Positions 1 to 11,700 of a stretch of 64,000 nt of DNA are shown here, one piece after another (positions within the stretch are counted from its first letter, which is position 1; every line of letters begins with the position of its first letter). This stretch comes from Ziziphus jujuba (lineage: Eukaryota > Streptophyta > Magnoliopsida > Rosales > Rhamnaceae), in NCBI RefSeq assembly GCF_031755915.1, contig NC_083379.1:5405501-5469500 (forward strand). Reading direction: 5' to 3'. Made by a program: the position numbers and the translations under genes. The notes beneath the pieces are model-generated. The model saw only the letters and a program-made list of their open reading frames with translations, was not told the DNA's origin and searched no databases.

Positions 1-526
1 TCGGTCATAGCCATTAATATAGCTTCCATCTAACTTTTTTTTTTTTTTCTCTCTCTCTTCGGTACCTAAACAATATAGATAAAAAAAACCACTTACCCTT
101 TAGAGCATAATATTTAATAAAAAATAAATAATAATTAAAAAAAGAAATACAAGTAAAAATACACTAAGAGAGGAAAATTTGATAGCATATACTATTCTGT
201 ACATCAAAGTGGTTGAGTATGTTATTTCCATTCTCTTTCATTAAAATTATGTATGTCCATTTGTATTATAATCAAAGATAATAACTTAACAGAAAAAAGT
301 TATTCAATTATTACATCAATAGATTCAAAAATTATGGATTAAATCTTAACAAATTTTATTATTACCTTAGAAAATCTAATGCTTATAATACTATTAGTAA
401 ACACTTTTTTTCTTTACCAATCAAAAATAGATATGCCTATTTGTACAGGCTTTGTACTGATAGTTTTGGCATCTAAAATAATTAATCATCTTAATATATT
501 TATTCGTATGGCAAAGCAAAAATAGA
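1..526. other. AT-rich intergenic DNA
   Basis: AT-rich spacer with scattered A and T runs. The short open frames here have no recognisable protein character. I see no gene, RNA or repeat family in it. Confidence 0.6.
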
Positions 527-1263
527 TTTTTTTTTTTTTTTTTTTTGAAGTCAAAGAATAACTTTGCATTAGAACTGAAGGCAGGATACATCAAAATCAA
601 GGTGAGGTTGTGTCCAATCCGGACCATCCTCGAGTCACACAACACAATCAGTACAATGAGTCGCATAACCAGCTAAAGTATGAGCGACCATGTTGGTTTC
701 CCTGTGGGAAAACACACAATGAAAAGAACAATTATGGAAAGTATCCCTAACCAAATCAATAACAAAGCACCCTTGGACCAAGTAGATGTCATTATTCAAC
801 AGCATCTCAACTGCCTGCTTGGAATCCGATTCTATAATTCCTGAATCAAAACCACAATCTGCAGCAAAGATACATGCTTCATAAATGGCCATCAAATTCA
901 GTCGCAAGAGCCGAAATTTGTTTTGGAATTGGTTTGGCCAAAGCACCCAAAAATTCGCCCTTATCATCGAGAATAACAGCTCCCACTCCAGACTGAAGGC
1001 CATCAACTTGAAAAGCTCCGTCAACATTAATTTTAATCTGCTGGGTTCCAACTTGAAACAGCTCCACTAGGACTAGGAACTGAAACATTGGCATGCACTT
1101 CACGGAACTCCACAAGAAACCGAGCAACGCCATCGAGAAATTGCGTTGGGAACTTGCGAGGATGACCATTCATGCGTGCATTACGATGATTCCATAAAGC
1201 CCATAAAATAAAACTGAATCTATCAAGATAAAAATCAGATAAAAAGATAGAGCTAGGGATCAT
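527..1263 (-). mobile_element. 3' end of a degenerate LINE (non-LTR) retrotransposon with poly(A) tail
   Basis: Read on the minus strand, a decayed RNase H-like coding region is followed by about 85 bases of 3' untranslated DNA and then a pure A tract (T20 on the plus strand at 527-546). That order (reverse-transcriptase-linked RNase H, short 3' UTR, poly(A)) is the usual 3' end of plant LINEs, which are commonly 5'-truncated on insertion. No reverse transcriptase core was recognised upstream, so the copy is truncated or decayed beyond recognition past about 1.3-1.5 kb. A possible target-site duplication is weak: an A-rich string just left of the tail (about 510-526) partly resembles one near 1510-1525. 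Confidence 0.75.
635..1263 (-). pseudogene. LINE-derived RNase H-like domain (RVT_3 type), frameshifted
   Basis: Three consecutive minus-strand reading frames together give one recognisable protein. The first (1263 to about 1040) carries WALWNHRNA, typical of the linker before the RNase H domain in plant LINE polyproteins. The second carries KINVDGAF and GVGAVILDDKGEFLGA, the first strand and catalytic-Asp region of RNase H. The third carries AIYEACIFAADCG, IESDSKQAVEML and the C-terminal RETNMVAHTLAGYA motif. Frame breaks lie near 1040 (after NPAD) and near 893 (after ATEFDGHL), so no intact protein can be made. It is transposon debris rather than a host RNase H gene; the adjacent poly(A) tail supports that. 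Confidence 0.85.
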
Positions 1264-3311
1264 AAATCATCTATATATAGAACCAAACATCTTGTCCTTT
1301 AACAAATCATAAAAATCCCTCAGTTTCCACCCCTCCTTGGCAATAAAGCTTGGTTAAATTGATGGAGAAAGGCAAAAGCCTAAACCAACATTTGACTTTG
1401 ATTGACAAAGCGATTCCAATCTGCACCAATGCATACTTCGCCTTTCATTAGAGTTACTCCACGAAAATTTCGCCATCATCAAGCTAATCTGAAGGTAACT
1501 TAAAACAACACATCAAGCAAAATAGAATAGTTAGAACCAATAAAACAATACTTTCTCTTATTGTTATGTTGTTGTTCTTTTTCTTTTGGTAATTAATGTG
1601 GGAATACTTGTATTTTTTGGTAATGAGGTAAAGACAATTTAAATTAATTATAAATCAATTAAAACAAATACATGGACTAATAATACAAATTAATTATAAG
1701 ATCAATCTTATATATCGATTAAGATTAGGAGCAAGTATTGTGGAAAAAAAAAAAGTTAAATTCATTTGACAAGCAATTATGGTACTTTACATACTAAAAC
1801 GGAACTTTTATTAAAAGGCAAATCAATTACAAGTTACAACCATGCAAAGCAGGCAAGCAATGTGGTAATACATATACACATTTTATCTTTTTTTATCATA
1901 TGGACATTTGCCAAGTAAGTGGTTTTTTAAGAAATATTGTTAATATTATAATAAAAAATAATAATTTTTTCAAAAATTATTATTTTTTATGGATATCTAC
2001 ATAATAAAAAATACAAACATTCATGTAATAGAATTGTTCTATATATATATATATATATATAAATATACATTTAATAGTATTCTTGTATTTTCATTTCAAT
2101 GCATATCTTTCTTAAAACGGTACATGTTGTCCCATACAAAAAATTATCCATAATTCAAACGTAAAATATTATATATTTAAAAGTGATGTTTTTTATCAAA
2201 AAATATAATTAAAATTAACGTGGTTAAAAAAGTATAGAATTTTGTTTCCACTTGTAAGGTGCATACATAAATTGAAGAGAAAAAAGAGTAATGGTTTGTT
2301 GGTGTTTGCTTTTATTCGGCAAGACCCACCCATCTCTTGTTATATATACCAATAAATTTCACGTCTACATCTTTACACATCTGAAAATGATAACACACAT
2401 CTCTATTTATGACATTATATTCTCAATTGAGGAGCCACGCGTTACTTCTCATTTTTTCCCCCTCTCTATTCTGCCATTTTAACTCGGTTTTTATTTGACA
2501 GAATTTTACCATTTATCATTATTACCAAGATAAAGTTAATATGACAATTATTATTTAGTGATATTTATTTTTAATATTAAAATTTTAAGTTAGAAGATTA
2601 ATTTTTTTTTAGTAGTAATCAATTTAATTATCATATGATATATAGGTCATATTAATGCTTCAAGACCAACAAAAAAAGCATCAAATTTTTAATTTTTTTT
2701 AATGAAGGTAGAAAAATTTGAACTTGAAATTAGGGTGTCTGTCTTCAAATATTATACCTTTATTTTTTTTTTAATATACCTAAAAAAATAAAGAAACTTA
2801 GAAGCAATAGAAAAAGAAAGGGTTCAAAAGATAAATGATTAAAAAACTAGAATAAAATTTTTGTTAAACTTGAGGATGTCTGTTTATTTCCTCTATTAAT
2901 ATGAATCAACCTGCTCCTGACTCCAAGATTCGGAATAAAAAGGGCTGTCACAAATTTTAGAGCATCCTGCAAAGCAGGAAACAATGTTGTGGAGCCAAGA
3001 AGCTTTGTGATTTGATCTGCACAATCTTGGAGGAATCAAAATATATATATATATATATATATAGAACAGAAGCAGTTTCAATGTTAATGAAATTGTTAAA
3101 AATCCAATCAAGTTATATAGTGTTAGGTCAGGTTAGGTTAGGTTGGGTAAGATGGTCGACATTGCATGTTTTGATTTGAATGAGAAAACGTGATATAGTA
3201 AAAGATTTCATTTGGTCCCCACGGCGGCAGACTATCTTAGTAGCCATCAGAAGAGCCAAAATATATGCGAAGTAAACCAACTTCTCCAACAGGGGGTCCC
3301 CCTATATATAC

Positions 3312-3345
<34 letters not shown>

Positions 3346-3941
3346 GTATAGACCTTCTTCTGCCTAAATCCTATCCTTGGCCTGCCTTTATATCTATTAA
3401 TTAATCTCCCATCAATTCAAGTACATATATAGACGAGACTTTGGAATTTCACTGTTTCCCTTCTGTTTTACTTTCTTCATGATCTAGCTACTCGAAGAGA
3501 AAGAGTTGAAAATTCAAGGGTATGATGAAATTAAGTTTGGTTCTAGAAATAGAGTCAATTAAGAAATAATAAGATGAATATGAAACAGTATAACATGAGA
3601 TGAATATCTAACTATAGAATGGATAGGGTAGAATAATTTATACATGTAATTTTGTGTAATTTATATTTGTAGTACTTTGGTGGATGGAATTTCAGAAGTT
3701 TATGGTCCCGCAGGCACAATCTCAGTGGGTATAGCCGTATAGTTTACACAATGGAATGGAGGGAGTGTTGGATTCTATACATCGAGAGAGATTAATGGGG
3801 TATGGGATGGGGGACCCTTTAGTTTTTTTGCGGGCTAAATTCTGTGTATGGCTCCACATGTGCTTTCCTATGTCTTTTTTCCCGCTACCCTTCTTCATCT
3901 ACACATGTCTCATGTCTCCTACGCCTTACTTTTTATTATTA

Positions 3942-3945
<4 letters not shown>

Positions 3946-3987
<42 letters not shown>
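3946..3987. repeat. (TC)21 microsatellite
   Basis: Uninterrupted TC dinucleotide run of about 42 bases. It explains the Ser-Leu repeat and Arg-Glu repeat open frames on the two strands here. Confidence 0.95.
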
Positions 3988-3990
<3 letters not shown>

Positions 3991-6231
3991 TATAACATTT
4001 AAATCCGAGAATCCAAAGACCCAAGCATTGCAGCATTTGGTAAAAACACCAGCTAGTTTCTCAAACATAGCAATCTCAATTATATAAATATATATAATAT
4101 GATTAAAATACAATACATAGTGTTAGGAATATAATTAGTTTATGGTAGCATAAGGCATGCATTTGATATATATTAGCTTGTTAAATTATATGTTACCTAA
4201 ATATTATCTATCTTCTAGTAATTTACTAATTACAAGTAGAAAAACTCTCATAGAGAGATTAGATTCACTGAACTCATTTAATATAATCACCCACAATACT
4301 TAAAGATTTTGACGTTTCGAGAGTAGGGTAGAGAATTGCATTGGAGATTCCTTTTGTAATTAGCAATGACTATGATCAGAGACAGAGAATCCTATCCACC
4401 TTCTTCTTTTTTTAAATATATTTTTCCTTTTTGGCCTCATAAGCCTTCAATGATAACATATAAAAAGAAAATGGTCACGTCCTATATTCTCCAGTATCAA
4501 ATCAATCCTTACGGAATGTCATCCTACATAGAAGATGATACGATAACACTTTAATAATGTGGTTACTAATCAAAAATCAAAGTGGAGATGAATAGTTTAC
4601 TATATCTTTGCACAAATATTGTAGTTGAAAGAAACAATTCATTGGTAAAACCTATTGTTTTCTTGTATAGGAGTTTTGAGTTGGGATCTTCTATCCAAAA
4701 TAATAAAAATCATCAAATCCTTATTTAGTATAATTTGTGGAATTACTAGATGTTTTGCTAAATTTTTTGCTGATAATATTTATTAGATGTTTTGAACTCC
4801 AACCAAATTCACAGTGGTGATTGGTAGCTGTATTGATGCACAGGGAAATGGGAAGTAGCAGATAGTTTCCCGAATTGATTAAATTGAAAACGGATCCTAT
4901 TCACTAGGAAGAAGAAGGAAGAATCAGAAACATCCATCATTAAGCAACAGTCATCACTCAAATTAATTGACTACAATAGCTCACGTGACAGTGACACTGC
5001 AGAGGAGTCATGTTAAAGAGTGATAATTGGTCTACGAGGACTCTGAGAGATATCCTTTTTCTATTTCTAAGCTTTAACTTGTGTCCATTTCATGTATTTC
5101 AAAAAGGCCAATGCTGGCTATACCCAGTTGGGGGACCATATACAGCCCCATCTCACACACTCACACTGGATTTAATTTAATTGGACCGTCTTTGCTTTTA
5201 ATTTATATATTTATATATTTGGAGGAGTTGAGGGCGTTTTGATTTGGTTTGTTTAATGAGTCAACCTTGTAAAAATATAAAATTAAGAAGGTTAATCGGT
5301 ATTAATTATTTGGTTATGGGCCTTATTTCCCTGCTTAATTTATAACCAAAGGAAATATTAGTAGTAATTTGAATGTATGTTCCACCTACCCCACCTGCTA
5401 TTTTCAATGCCTAATGTGGCTTGACAGGAACTTAGCTAATTAATGGAAGATATTAATTATACATACAGTACAATAACAAAGTTTCTTCCAAATGTTAATA
5501 AAGGACGAAAAGAAATTGAAATATGTTACTTTAATTTTCTAATTCGATCTGGTTTACCATAATAGTTAATAGTTAAAGTGAGTGAACTAACAATTCTGCA
5601 TCTTTTTTAAAAACTTTCACTGCTCATAAATCGAAAAAATGTTGAACAACTCAATATATTCCTTTTATTGATAAGAGGTACATATGAGATCGATGGCATA
5701 GAAGATAGTAGTATATTTCAAACTTTTTTACAGAGACATCATTAAGGCTTGTAAATTATTGAAGGGTGGTCATTAGTTTCCCAAATTTCACATCATTTCC
5801 ATGTGTACTCAACTAAGGTCATTCAAAAGATTCTGGTGCAAAAAACGTCATTATTCTTTTTTGGCTGTTTACTAGGTTTTTTCTTGCTGCAGCTTGCTTT
5901 AGAGACTTTCATGTATCCTTCTCCACATTTGGTGACCAAATAATTGATAGTTGTCCTTAAATATCATTTTATTTAATTTTTTTCAAAAAATTAGACTCAA
6001 CTTTTTATATAAATAAATTACACTCAAATTTTGGTATTGAGTGATTTATTGAAAACTTAATGCCCAAACCAAATTCACTGAGTACTGACCACCTTTCAAG
6101 ACAACATATATTAAGATTTAAAAACATTAAAAAGCTATAGCCGTATCGAAGGCATATATGTATATGTTGTTGCTTGTGTAGCTACCCCTTTTATTGTAAT
6201 GCTAATTAGAAAATTTATTCAACGCATTGGT

Positions 6232-6284
6232 GCATAAGATTCAATTGTAAATTTTGTATTAGATTATGTATTCTAATACTAACA

Positions 6285-6321
<37 letters not shown>

Positions 6322-6343
6322 CATAAGATTCAATTGTAAATTT
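6232..6343. repeat. 23-bp direct repeat bracketing a compound AT/GT microsatellite
   Basis: The 23-base string beginning GCATAAGATTCAATTG occurs at 6232-6254 and again, identical, at 6321-6343. Between them is an (AT)n run followed by about ten GT units, and a second (AT)n run follows the second copy. This looks like local duplication by replication slippage or unequal exchange. Confidence 0.9.
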
Positions 6344-7198
6344 ATATATATATATATATATGTATATGTATATATATATGTATATGTATATATAATTCAT
6401 CATGTGGAAAAAAAATATAAGTAATTCGAATGTTAAGAAACAAATTTATAGTTTGTTGAACAATTAGAGTGCAAAAAGTTTACCAAAAAAAAACTAGGCA
6501 GTCAAGGAAAAATGCAATTCTAACAAATTTTGGGTAACATTGAAAGTTATATGTTTTCAAAGATTCACAGCTGTGAGAACCAAAAAGAAAGATTAATGCA
6601 AATTATGCAATAGTAACATAAAACAATTTAGAAACTTCTAATTTATCGTTCCATTAGTCAAAATTTTGTAGAAATATAAAATAAAATATAATATAATATA
6701 ATTTTTTTTTTGGTGAATAATAAAATAAAATATTCTTTGACTTTGCTTCTCCTTTCGCTTTCATATATATAAACTACACTAATTAATAATATGAGCTAAC
6801 ACACACCGTTTTTTGTTTTTTTTCTTTTTGAATTGAAGGTCCAACACGTACTTGAGTAGTATTTTAAAATTTTCATATCCTCCAAATTGAGTGCAAATTT
6901 CAATTTATAAAACCATTGGATCGCATTTTAAGTGGACGATATCAAGAATTTCTCTTTCTTCAAGTAGATTCAGCATCTATATATTTTGTCCTTTTTTTGT
7001 ATGGACACATCCGGTCGCTGTTATGACATTACATATAACGTTTTTCATTATTAGACACATTATTTATAGTACTTTTAACCAAAATATTTATGATTAAAAA
7101 AAAAACAAAATATTTGACTAATATTACTCCAAAAATCCTTCCATATAATGTTTAATATTAAAGATTTAAAGGTTAAAACAGAAAACAATGGTTTTCTT

Positions 7199-7215
7199 CC
7201 CCCCCCCCCCCCCCC
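7199..7215. repeat. C17 homopolymer
   Basis: Seventeen consecutive C residues in AT-rich surroundings (a G-run on the other strand). Confidence 0.9.
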
Positions 7216-7639
7216 ACAAGTTGCTAATCTAACACTATAACTTTTTTTTTTTAATCTTTTTCTAAAACTTATTAACATCTCCAAATCAGTTAATCACTCT
7301 AATAAAACGGTGACTAATTTCTTTAAAAAATCATAATTCAAAACCAGTCACATGTGCCTCTGGTAGAGAAAATTTAATGGAAAAGAAAACAAAGTGTTTC
7401 CGTTTTAGGGAAGGTCTCCAAAGAAATTCAACAAAACCAGACAAAAAAACCGGCAATTTCAACGGGACGGAACTGTTGCAGTTGGCCCCCACCAATTTCA
7501 AAAAAGAGGAAAAAAAATAAAAAAATAAAAATCGGTGTATCAATTTTAGATTTTCTTTTTGGACAAACAGATATAAATATTGAAGACAAAGAGGAAAAGA
7601 ATAAAAAAATTTTGAAAAAGAATAATAAAAAATAAAGAA

Positions 7640-8784
7640 AAAAGGGAGATGTATTTGCATGCTCAAACAAACGGACACACCGCCTTTATTGGCAATGTGT
7701 CCTCTGTTTTCAGAGGTGGTCTGGTCTGTGACTGTGAGTCTGTCTGCAACGGATCTCACCCCAAACCTTTTTCTCTTTCTTCTTACATATTCTCTCCCTT
7801 TCCCTTCTCTTTTCTCTCTACTCTGCTCTTGCTGTAACTCTCTCTCTCTGAGTTTGGAGCATCGTTTTCTTCCAAAAGAGGTTCCGTGAAGTGCATGTGA
7901 AGCTCGGTTTGGGATCTGGGACTTCATGATCGAAACGGGTCATTTTGCTTTTCTGATTTTCAGGTGATTGGAGTGTTTCTTTTCTTGCTTTTTTCCTCTT
8001 TTATTTTTTTCTCTTCATCTTTTTTTTTTTTTTTTTTTTTCTCTGCTCCTTTTGGATGTTATGTTACTTCATTTTCTTTCTATCCCAGCTTTTCTTAATT
8101 CCATTCTATACTGTTAAAAAACCTGTCTTTCTGTGTTTTAAAGCAAAGGGCTAACGATTTTCGCTTCCTTTTGAGATTAGAAAATATGGGTCTTTTGGCT
8201 TTTCAGTTCCTTTTGTTCGTTGTGTTGTGTTTTGAATGTTCAATCTCAGCGGGTTTGGAGTTGGGTTTGTCCTGATAGTCTTGTGCATTGTACTCAATTT
8301 GCGTGCTTTGAATAATGCTGCTTCTAATGGTTTGGCATTCGAGTTTAATGCTTTTAAAGCTTAGTTCTTTTTGTATCTTTTGTTTGGTAACATGGGCTGA
8401 CGGAATTACTGTTTTTCTATTATAGTGTCGATGCTGGGTTTATTGCCTTTTGAGTGGTAAATCATTTATTTGGAGTGGTTTACGTAGAAAGTGGAGGAAA
8501 TTACTCCAGTTTGTGGCCTTTTTACCGGAATGGGATCTCATAATTTGAAAAGGATCCTTCGTTGTTTGATGGGGGATCTTTGATTACTTTAAGTTTGGCA
8601 TTGTGCTGGGCCTTGCAGACATTTAATGGGATAAAATTGGTGGGCTCTGAGGTCATTTCATGCATTTTTAATACCATAATTTCAAAGATTTAGGATCGCT
8701 TTTGGAATAAAAGATGCGATACATTTTGGTTTGTTTCCTTATTTCACAAGAGATTCTGTTATTGGACACATTGATGTTCTGATC
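7640..8784 (+). promoter_or_regulatory. Putative promoter and 5' leader of the STICHEL-like gene
   Basis: From about 7640 the base composition becomes richer in C and T, with TC-rich stretches (7780-7855) typical of plant core promoters and 5' UTRs. A good donor (CAG before GTGATT near 7964) and an acceptor (TTGCAG near 8618) suggest a 5' UTR intron, which is common in this size of leader. A T-run of about 22 bases lies near 8019-8040 inside the proposed intron. This is inference from composition and splice consensus; there is no transcript evidence. Confidence 0.4.
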
Positions 8785-11700
8785 ATGACCAGGGCGGTTC
8801 GAGATAGGATTCTAAAGGATGCAAATGGTGATATTAGTGATCATCTACGCAATCATATCCATTTGACAAATTGCATTCACTTGAAGAACCACATGCATAA
8901 GCAAAGCCCCATATTAGCTGATAGGTTGCTTATGAGGGACCTTATTGTCCTTCAGAGGACACGATCTCTAAGGGACCCTTCTGCGAGTCCTCCCTCATGG
9001 CATTCCCCTTCCATTGTTGATCTGCTTCCTAAGAAAGGTGAAAATAATGACTTGGTTCAGGAGGGGAGACGGTCAATAGGCATTGAGCGTCAAAGGGAAG
9101 GTAAGAGATTGTCAGGAGGGTCTCCACCTTTAGCAAGTTTTACTACATCAAAAGTTGCTCCTGGTGAGGTTTGTGGTGGCAATGATGGGGCCGCAACATT
9201 CAGTGAGCATAGCAACAAGAGTGGAGTCAGGGATGGTAGAAGAACTAGGAGAGATCAGTCTAGCCGGAGGAGTAATAGAACTGACATTTTGGGTAGCAAT
9301 GAGAAGCCTCTAATAGATCATGATTTCAATGAATCGAACCATGATGTTTTTTCAGGGAATTCTGAATCAAGAAGTAGGAAGAGTAAACAAAAAGGCAAAA
9401 ATATCCAAGCTGGTCAGCTTAAGACCCTATCTGAGCAGTTGAACGATGTTCGGATGGATAGTGATGATGTAGCATCTTCAAATATCCATCTACGTGGAAG
9501 ACAACCTCGACAGGAGAGAAGTGTTGAGGAACCAGAAGCCAGCATTCGTGGCTACTGCAGTGGATTAAATAGGGTAAAGCGGCGGAAATTCCGAAGTACA
9601 AGAAGAAGCCGGGCTTCTGTAGCTTCCAGAGATAAAAATGCCCAGAACGAATTGTCCGTGGCATCTAACACTTTAGCTCAAGGTTCGGCACACTCAAGAT
9701 ATCACATGGAAGAGGGAGAGGATGACTTTGACGAGCAAAATGTAACAAGGGCTCCTAGAAATGGTTGTGGGATTCCTTGGAATTGGTCAAGAATTCATCA
9801 TAGAGGTAAAACATTCCTTGACATTGCGGGAAGGAGTCTGTCTTGTGGGCTTTCTGATCCAAGGTTAAAAAAAGGTGGTCCAGCTTCCCAGGGGAGAGAT
9901 ATATCTGACATGCCTGTGGCATCCGAGAACACAAGCTCATCTTCTAAATCTGATGCTGAGGCACTGCCTCTGCTAGTTGATGCATCTGGATCACAGGAAA
10001 GTACTGGAAATGCTGGTTGGGTGCATGACTATTCTGGGGAACTTGGTATTTATGCTGATAATTTATTTAAGCATGATATTGATTCTGACCTTGCTTCTGA
10101 AGCTAGATCTGGTGAACAACACAAGATGAGAAGGCGCTGCCGCAGTCGGCACCAAAATTTGACACAAAAGTACATGCCAAGAACCTTCAGAGATCTGGTA
10201 GGGCAGACTTTGGTTGCCCAAGCTCTTTCAAATGCTGTCATGAAGAAGAAAGTTGGATTGCTCTATGTTTTTTTCGGTCCTCATGGAACAGGGAAAACCT
10301 CCTGTGCTCGTGTATTTGCTAGAGCTTTGAATTGCCAGTCAACGGAACACCCTAAACCTTGTGGGTTTTGCAATTCTTGCATTGCACATGACATGGGAAA
10401 GAGTAGAAATATAAGGGAAGTTGGTCCTGTAAGTAATTTTGATTTTGAGAGCATTATGGACCTGCTTGACAACATGATTATTTCCCAGTTGCCATCACAG
10501 TACAGAGTGTTCATCTTTGATGACTGTGATACTTTATACCCTGAATGCTGGAGTGCTATATCCAAGGTCATTGATCGAGCGCCCAGGCGTGTGGTTTTTG
10601 TCCTTGTCTGCTCAAGTCTTGATGTTTTGCCTCACATAATCATATCTAGGTGCCAGAAATTCTTTTTCCCTAAGCTGAAGGATGCAGATATAATCAACAC
10701 TTTGCAGCGGATTGCAACAAAAGAAGATTTAGAAATTGATAAGGATGCACTGAGACTTATTGCATCAAGATCAGATGGCTCTTTGAGGGATGCTGAGATG
10801 ACTCTTGAGCAACTAAGTTTGCTTGGCCAGAGAATTTCTGTTCCACTGGTTCAGGAATTGGTATGTTCTTTCTTGTTTCACTGGTTCTCAAACTTATGTC
10901 CTTTTTACTATAATCTTATTTTTTCAATACTAGATTGCCACCAAAAAAAAAAAAAAAAAAGAAAAGAACAAAAAAGAGCTGATTAAAAAGATTTAGCAAT
11001 CGAGTCCCCTAGTCAGGGATGTTGTGTCATCTGTTTCTATTGCTGGTAATTTGTCGATGTTACTTGCTTAATATGATGCTTTAAATTTTCTTCTTATCTT
11101 GCAGCAATAAGTGATTCTTTTGTGACCAAAGCTATTATATATTCATTATGGTTTATGTCTTTATTATTCTGTAATTTGATTCATCCTTTGACGAGTGTTA
11201 CTTATTACAATTTATTGCATAGTTTTTGCACACACAAGGGACTTTTGTACATTTTCATTTTTTCTACTTATTTTTCCTGTTCACTAGTTACAGCAATGTT
11301 AGTTCTTCTCTATTATTGCTTTTTCTGGGAGGTTAGTTGGGCTCGGATTTATGATGGGGAATTGTTTGCCAGTCATATTGCACTTGCTATCAATTGCTGC
11401 AATTTGGAGTGGTGATTTAATTATTCCCTTTCATTAGTACTTCTAATGTTGCTCTATTTCATGTATATGTTAAGTGTGTGTGATTAGTAAGCAATAATTC
11501 CTGCTTGACAACTCTAGAGACAGCCCTGATTTACTCTTCTTGTCTCTAAGTGTGAACTTCACTGAAGATCTTAAGTCTGATTTTCCAGGTTGGGCTTATC
11601 TCAGATGAGAAATTGGTAGATCTTCTTGATTTAGCATTATCTGCAGACACAGCTAACACTGTAAAGAATTTGAGAGTAATAATGGAAACTGGTGTTGAGC

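Larger units (their letters stand above)
1264..7640. other. Gene-poor intergenic region with microsatellites
   Basis: No gene recognised in 6.4 kb. It contains (AT)n runs near 2040-2060, 3042-3062 and 3311-3340, a (TC)21 run at 3946-3987, a compound AT/GT microsatellite near 6285-6362 and a C17 tract at 7199-7215. Bases 1264-1500 may be unrecognisable LINE sequence. Around 3220-3310 is a less AT-rich patch with a small GGGGGTCCCCC-like palindrome followed by TATA-like AT repeats; it could be a promoter, but no coding sequence follows. Open frames in the interval are low-complexity translations of the repeats. Confidence 0.6.

Noticed and set aside
3116..3150. GGTTAGGTTAGGTT-like run resembling telomere repeats
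   Set aside because: Only a few units, not the plant TTTAGGG repeat, and embedded in ordinary intergenic DNA.
7331..7927. 198-codon open frame on the minus strand, just upstream of the STICHEL-like gene
   Set aside because: Antisense to a TC-rich promoter/leader; the product is low-complexity (Phe/Ser/Lys-rich) with no known domain.
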